NCBI GenBank assembly: GCA_043755595.1
Contig: JAYUSQ010000264.1
Coordinates: 1-64,000, forward strand
Length of the DNA: 64,000 nt
Source: VFZP01 sp043755595
Lineage (GTDB): Bacteria > Acidobacteriota > Terriglobia > Bryobacterales > Bryobacteraceae
Direction of reading: 5' to 3'
Below, in pieces: positions 61,089 to 64,000 of the stretch; within the stretch, counting starts at the first letter, position 1; each line of letters begins with the position of its first letter. The notes below the pieces were generated by a model, which was given only the letters and a program-made list of their open reading frames with translations, did not search any database and had not been told where the DNA came from. Both the position numbers and the translations under genes were made by a program.

Positions 61089-61955
61089 ATGTTGCCGTTC
61101 CGCAAGATTATCTTCCCTGTCGACTTCTCAGGCCGTTGCCGGGCCATCGCGCCCTTCGTACGTCAGACTGTCGAGAAGTTTGACGCGAGCTTGATCCTTT
61201 TGCACGCAATCGATCCTGTGCCGTTGGTCATGGGTTCGGTCGAAGCTTCAGCGGCAATGCCAATACCCGACTTTGTCGAGATGAGACGCAGGCAGGAGGA
61301 ACACCTGAAACGTTTTGAGCAAGAAATGTTTCCCGGCATGAAACTCACCCGCTTGCTCGAAGACGGTGAGCCAGGATGCGTCGTCCGCGACGCTATTCGC
61401 CATCATGGGGCCGATCTGGTCATGCTGCCCTCCCATGGTCACGGCGCCTTCCGGAGATTCCTGTTGGGATCGGTCACCGCCAAGATTCTCCATGACGTGG
61501 ATTGCGCGGTCTGGACCGACGTTCACCATGTCGAAAGCCAAACGGCGTTCCCCTACCGCCGGGTGCTTTGCGCGTTGGATCCCGACGCCGAGGAGTCCAG
61601 CGCCGTCGTCCGGGCAGCCGAGTACATGGCCAAGACGTACGAGGCGGATCTGGTCCTCGTCTGCGTGGTTGAGACTCCGCCGGCCGCCTGGGAAGTGGAC
61701 TACGCGCCGTACCGCAAGGCCGTGCTCGATACCGCAGAAGAGAAGATGCGCCGTTTGCGGCACGAAACCGGCATTCAAGCTCCGTACGAAGTGGTGGAAG
61801 GCCGCCCGGCCGAAGAGATCCGCCGAGTCGCCATTGAGCGCAAGGCCGATCTGATCGTCACCGGCCGCGGTCATTCTCAAGCGGGCCTCGGGCGCGCCTG
61901 GTCGCAACTTTTCCCGATCATCCGGGAGGCGCCGTGCCCGGTCTTAAGTATCTGA
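61089..61955 (+). CDS. Tandem universal stress protein
   Basis: 288 residues from ATG 61089, with AAGGAG upstream. Two UspA domains are fused: residues 1-145 with KIIFPVDFSGRCRAIAPFVRQ and LVMLPSHGHGAFRRFLLGSVTAKILHDVDCAVWTD, and 155-288 with RVLCALDPDAEESSAVVRAAEYM and LIVTGRGHSQAGLGRAWSQLFPIIREAPCPVLSI. The GxxGxxxxGS/T ATP-binding pattern is best in domain 1 and weaker in domain 2. It overlaps the downstream CDF gene by 22 bases, so both are translated from one message. Confidence 0.95.
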   Translation: MLPFRKIIFPVDFSGRCRAIAPFVRQTVEKFDASLILLHAIDPVPLVMGSVEASAAMPIPDFVEMRRRQEEHLKRFEQEMFPGMKLTRLLEDGEPGCVVRDAIRHHGADLVMLPSHGHGAFRRFLLGSVTAKILHDVDCAVWTDVHHVESQTAFPYRRVLCALDPDAEESSAVVRAAEYMAKTYEADLVLVCVVETPPAAWEVDYAPYRKAVLDTAEEKMRRLRHETGIQAPYEVVEGRPAEEIRRVAIERKADLIVTGRGHSQAGLGRAWSQLFPIIREAPCPVLSI

Positions 61956-62923
61956 CCAAGCCGCTGCGCCAACCCACGCACAACTGGGGCAAAGCGCTCG
62001 ATAAGGAGACCGTCCCAGTAGAACGAGAGCAAAGCAACGCCATGCGGCTCTCGGTCCGCGCCGGTTTCCTGATGCTTCTGGGCAAGGGAGGCGCCTACTG
62101 GGTCACCGGTTCAGCGGCGATTCTGTCCGACGCCGCCGAGTCGGTGATCCACATCGGGGCGGTGTTCTTCGCCGCCCTTAGCCTTTACCTGATCCAGCGG
62201 CGTCCACGCGTCCAAGCGCCATATGGCTATGACCGGATCGCTTTCCTCTCGGCCGGTTTTGAAGGTGGAATGAATATATTTGCGGCCATTTGGATCATCG
62301 CCACGGCGATCGCCAAATGGATCGCCGGCATCCAACTATCGCAACTCGGATTCGGCACATTGGTTGTCCTCGCCGCCGCCGTCATCAATCTTGCGCTCGG
62401 CTGGCATCTGGTCGGAACAGGCCGTAAACACCACTCGGTAATTCTCGAAGCCAACGGGCTGCATGTCCTTACCGATAGTTGGACCAGCTTCGGCGTCGTG
62501 GCCGGCCTGCTACTCGTGATACTCACGGGCTGGCAGCCGTTCGATCCGATCTGCGCGATCGCAGTGGCGCTCAACATCCTCTGGTCGGGAGGCGGCCTCA
62601 TTCGCCGCTCCTTCCGTGGCCTGATGGATCTGCCCGATCCCCTTCGAGCCGGCGAATTGCGCCAAGCGGTTGAGACTGCCTGCACCGAAATAGATGCTAC
62701 GTACCATCGTCTCCGCTTTCGCGACACCGGCCGACATACGATCGTCAGTCTGCATCTGCTGCTGCCGTTTACCCTGACTCTGGGCGAAGCTCACCGCCGC
62801 GCGACCGCGTTCGAGAAGCGTTTGTCGTCCCTGTTGCCTTATCCTTTGGAAGTCGCACCACACCTTGAGGCAAAGGAGGATCATGACGCCATCCACTTCC
62901 ACGAACCAATCGCCTGGTCCTGA
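61934..62923 (+). CDS. Cation diffusion facilitator (CDF) transporter
   Basis: 329 residues with six membrane helices. The helix-2 metal site reads GSAAILSDAAESVIHIGAVFFA, and the helix-5 partner reads ANGLHVLTDSWTSFGVVAGLLLV, giving the paired HxxxD-type motifs of Zn/Fe/Mn exporters. The C-terminal domain is cytoplasmic (YHRLRFRDTGRHTIVSLHLLLPFTLTLGEAHRRATAFEKRL). The start is GTG 61934 inside the USP gene, and the end overlaps the P-type ATPase gene by 41 bases. It is probably a divalent metal exporter. Confidence 0.94.
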   Translation: MPGLKYLTKPLRQPTHNWGKALDKETVPVEREQSNAMRLSVRAGFLMLLGKGGAYWVTGSAAILSDAAESVIHIGAVFFAALSLYLIQRRPRVQAPYGYDRIAFLSAGFEGGMNIFAAIWIIATAIAKWIAGIQLSQLGFGTLVVLAAAVINLALGWHLVGTGRKHHSVILEANGLHVLTDSWTSFGVVAGLLLVILTGWQPFDPICAIAVALNILWSGGGLIRRSFRGLMDLPDPLRAGELRQAVETACTEIDATYHRLRFRDTGRHTIVSLHLLLPFTLTLGEAHRRATAFEKRLSSLLPYPLEVAPHLEAKEDHDAIHFHEPIAWS

Positions 62924-64000
62924 ACTGACCGGTCTGTCGACCGAAGAGGCCCACGTTCGTCTGGCGGTAGCCGGGCGCAATGCGCTGCCCGCCAAACAGC
63001 CGCCCAACCCGCTGGCCCAATTCGCCCATCAGTTTAAGAATCCGCTGATCTACATCCTGTTGTTCGCACTGTCGGTAGACCTGGCCGCCTGGTGGCGCGA
63101 TGGCGCCCACGGGTGGCCGGTTGAGTCGTTCGTCATCGCCGCGATTCTATTGGTGAACTCCGGCTTCGGCGTTTGGCAGGAACGAAAGGCTGAGGCAGCC
63201 CTCGCCCGCCTCCGGCAACTTGCCGCCCCCAGGGCTTGGGTTCTACGGGATGGGACTTGGCGGCAACTCGATACCGAAGAGCTTGCGCCCGGTGATCTGG
63301 TGCGGGTCGAGGCGGGAGACCGCGTGCCGGCCGACGGAGTTCTCCGTGGATCGGGCGTGGGCGTAGACGAATCGATGCTCACCGGAGAAAGCCTCGCAGT
63401 CGACAAGGATCGGGGCGAGGAACTCCTGGGCGGTTCTCTCGTCGTGCGAGGCCGCTCGTTTCTGGAAATCCTGCGCACGGGCAAACGTAGCGCCTTGGGC
63501 CATCTGGCGGGCATGTTGGAAGAGCTCCAAGAGGAAGCCACGCCGCTCGAAAGGCGTCTGCAAACCTTCGGCGCGCGTATCGCTCGTTGGGTCGTAATCC
63601 TCTGCGTAGCGCTGATGATTCAGGGCCTGTTGACGCAGGGAGTGGGACGATGGGCTGAAGTTTTCCTGTTCGCGGTGGCGTTAGCGGTGGCCGCCGTGCC
63701 GGAAGGTTTGCCTGCGGTCATGACTTTAACCTTGGCGCTAGGCGTCGAAAGGATGGCCGGGAGAAAAGCCGTCGTCCGCCGCCTCTCGGCGGTAGAATCG
63801 CTCGGCTCGGTGACGGTGATTCTCACCGACAAAACGGGTACCATCACCGAAAATCGGATGCAGGTCCGCAGCATCGAAGCGGCGAATGAGCCGGAGCTAC
63901 TTCAGGCCCTCGTTCTAGCGAATGATGCCGACGGCGAAGCGGGAGATCCGATCGATCTCGCGCTGGCTGCCTTCGCTTTGACTCGCGGCGTCGCTCAAAC
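62883..64000 (+). CDS. P-type cation-transporting ATPase (P2A-like), truncated by the window edge
   Basis: The first 372 residues are present from ATG 62883 (GGAGGATC upstream). The N-terminal cation-ATPase domain (LTGLSTEEAHVRLAVAGRNALPAKQPPNPLAQFAHQFKNPLIYIL) precedes the actuator domain with DESMLTGES, the helix-4 PEGLPAVMT, and the phosphorylation motif ILTDKTGTIT with Asp near residue 316. PEGLPA in helix 4 is typical of Ca/P2A-type pumps and of CtpF-like pumps in actinobacteria. The gene continues beyond 64000. It shares overlapping reading with the CDF gene, so USP, CDF and pump are one operon. Confidence 0.95.
   Translation, partial: MTPSTSTNQSPGPELTGLSTEEAHVRLAVAGRNALPAKQPPNPLAQFAHQFKNPLIYILLFALSVDLAAWWRDGAHGWPVESFVIAAILLVNSGFGVWQERKAEAALARLRQLAAPRAWVLRDGTWRQLDTEELAPGDLVRVEAGDRVPADGVLRGSGVGVDESMLTGESLAVDKDRGEELLGGSLVVRGRSFLEILRTGKRSALGHLAGMLEELQEEATPLERRLQTFGARIARWVVILCVALMIQGLLTQGVGRWAEVFLFAVALAVAAVPEGLPAVMTLTLALGVERMAGRKAVVRRLSAVESLGSVTVILTDKTGTITENRMQVRSIEAANEPELLQALVLANDADGEAGDPIDLALAAFALTRGVAQ

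Overview
The window looks like chromosomal DNA of an acidobacterium, most likely of the Bryobacter/Solibacter branch. The evidence is a YncE-like surface protein with the C-terminal domain known from Solibacter (TIGR03437 type), a very large Oar-type TonB-dependent receptor, a full Tad/Flp pilus operon, high GC, and many secreted proteins of unknown function. The placement is inferred from family knowledge, not from a search.

Left end (1-12.2 kb): an ISKra4-type insertion sequence runs off the left edge. It is followed by a polyprenyl-phosphate sugar transferase, a frameshifted M50-like membrane gene, tRNA-Gly(TCC) with a clear sigma70-type promoter, and a beta-barrel porin. A Uma2-TPR gene pair is then duplicated head to tail, with a different member broken in each copy. 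An NAD-dependent epimerase and a 998-residue beta-propeller protein follow.

Tad pilus operon (about 12.3-25.1 kb, all plus strand): DUF192 protein, TadD-like TPR protein, Flp pilin, GT-C-like membrane protein, CpaB, CpaC secretin, TadG, two TadE-like proteins, CpaE/TadZ, CpaF/TadA, TadB, TadC and a small membrane protein. No prepilin peptidase is present. The three TadE/G proteins are rich in cysteine.

Middle (25.1-44.1 kb): Oar-type receptor; a minus-strand envelope group (M36 metalloprotease with two P domains, SpoIID protein with a C-terminal zinc-protease-like tail, compact penicillin-binding transpeptidase); FAA hydrolase; MscS channel; a heavily broken di-haem cytochrome c peroxidase; PAP2-type membrane protein; TauE/SafE exporter; Rpn-type nuclease; secreted bicupin; and a fused E1 alpha/beta 2-oxoacid dehydrogenase.

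Right (44.1-56.5 kb): an accessory region. It opens with remnants of an Rpn protein and a serine recombinase. A minus-strand set of small secreted proteins follows (three paralogues and one other), with two good sigma70-like promoters. Next comes a divergent FadL porin / SGNH-like protein locus in which the SGNH-like protein has lost its recognisable catalytic residues; two further secreted proteins lie downstream. An AHSA1-type protein and a frameshifted PEP-CTERM protein end the region.

Right end (56.5-64 kb): a cysteine-free Rrf2 regulator beside cysK, DUF72 protein, Maf pyrophosphatase, an eRF1-like (baeRF-type) protein, and an overlapping USP - CDF - P-type ATPase operon cut by the window edge.

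Two themes stand out. Several broken genes carry short tandem duplications (4, 4, 5 and 10 bp) exactly where the frame is lost, which suggests real slippage-driven decay. The FadL / pseudo-SGNH / secreted-protein region is the best candidate for an undescribed envelope system.
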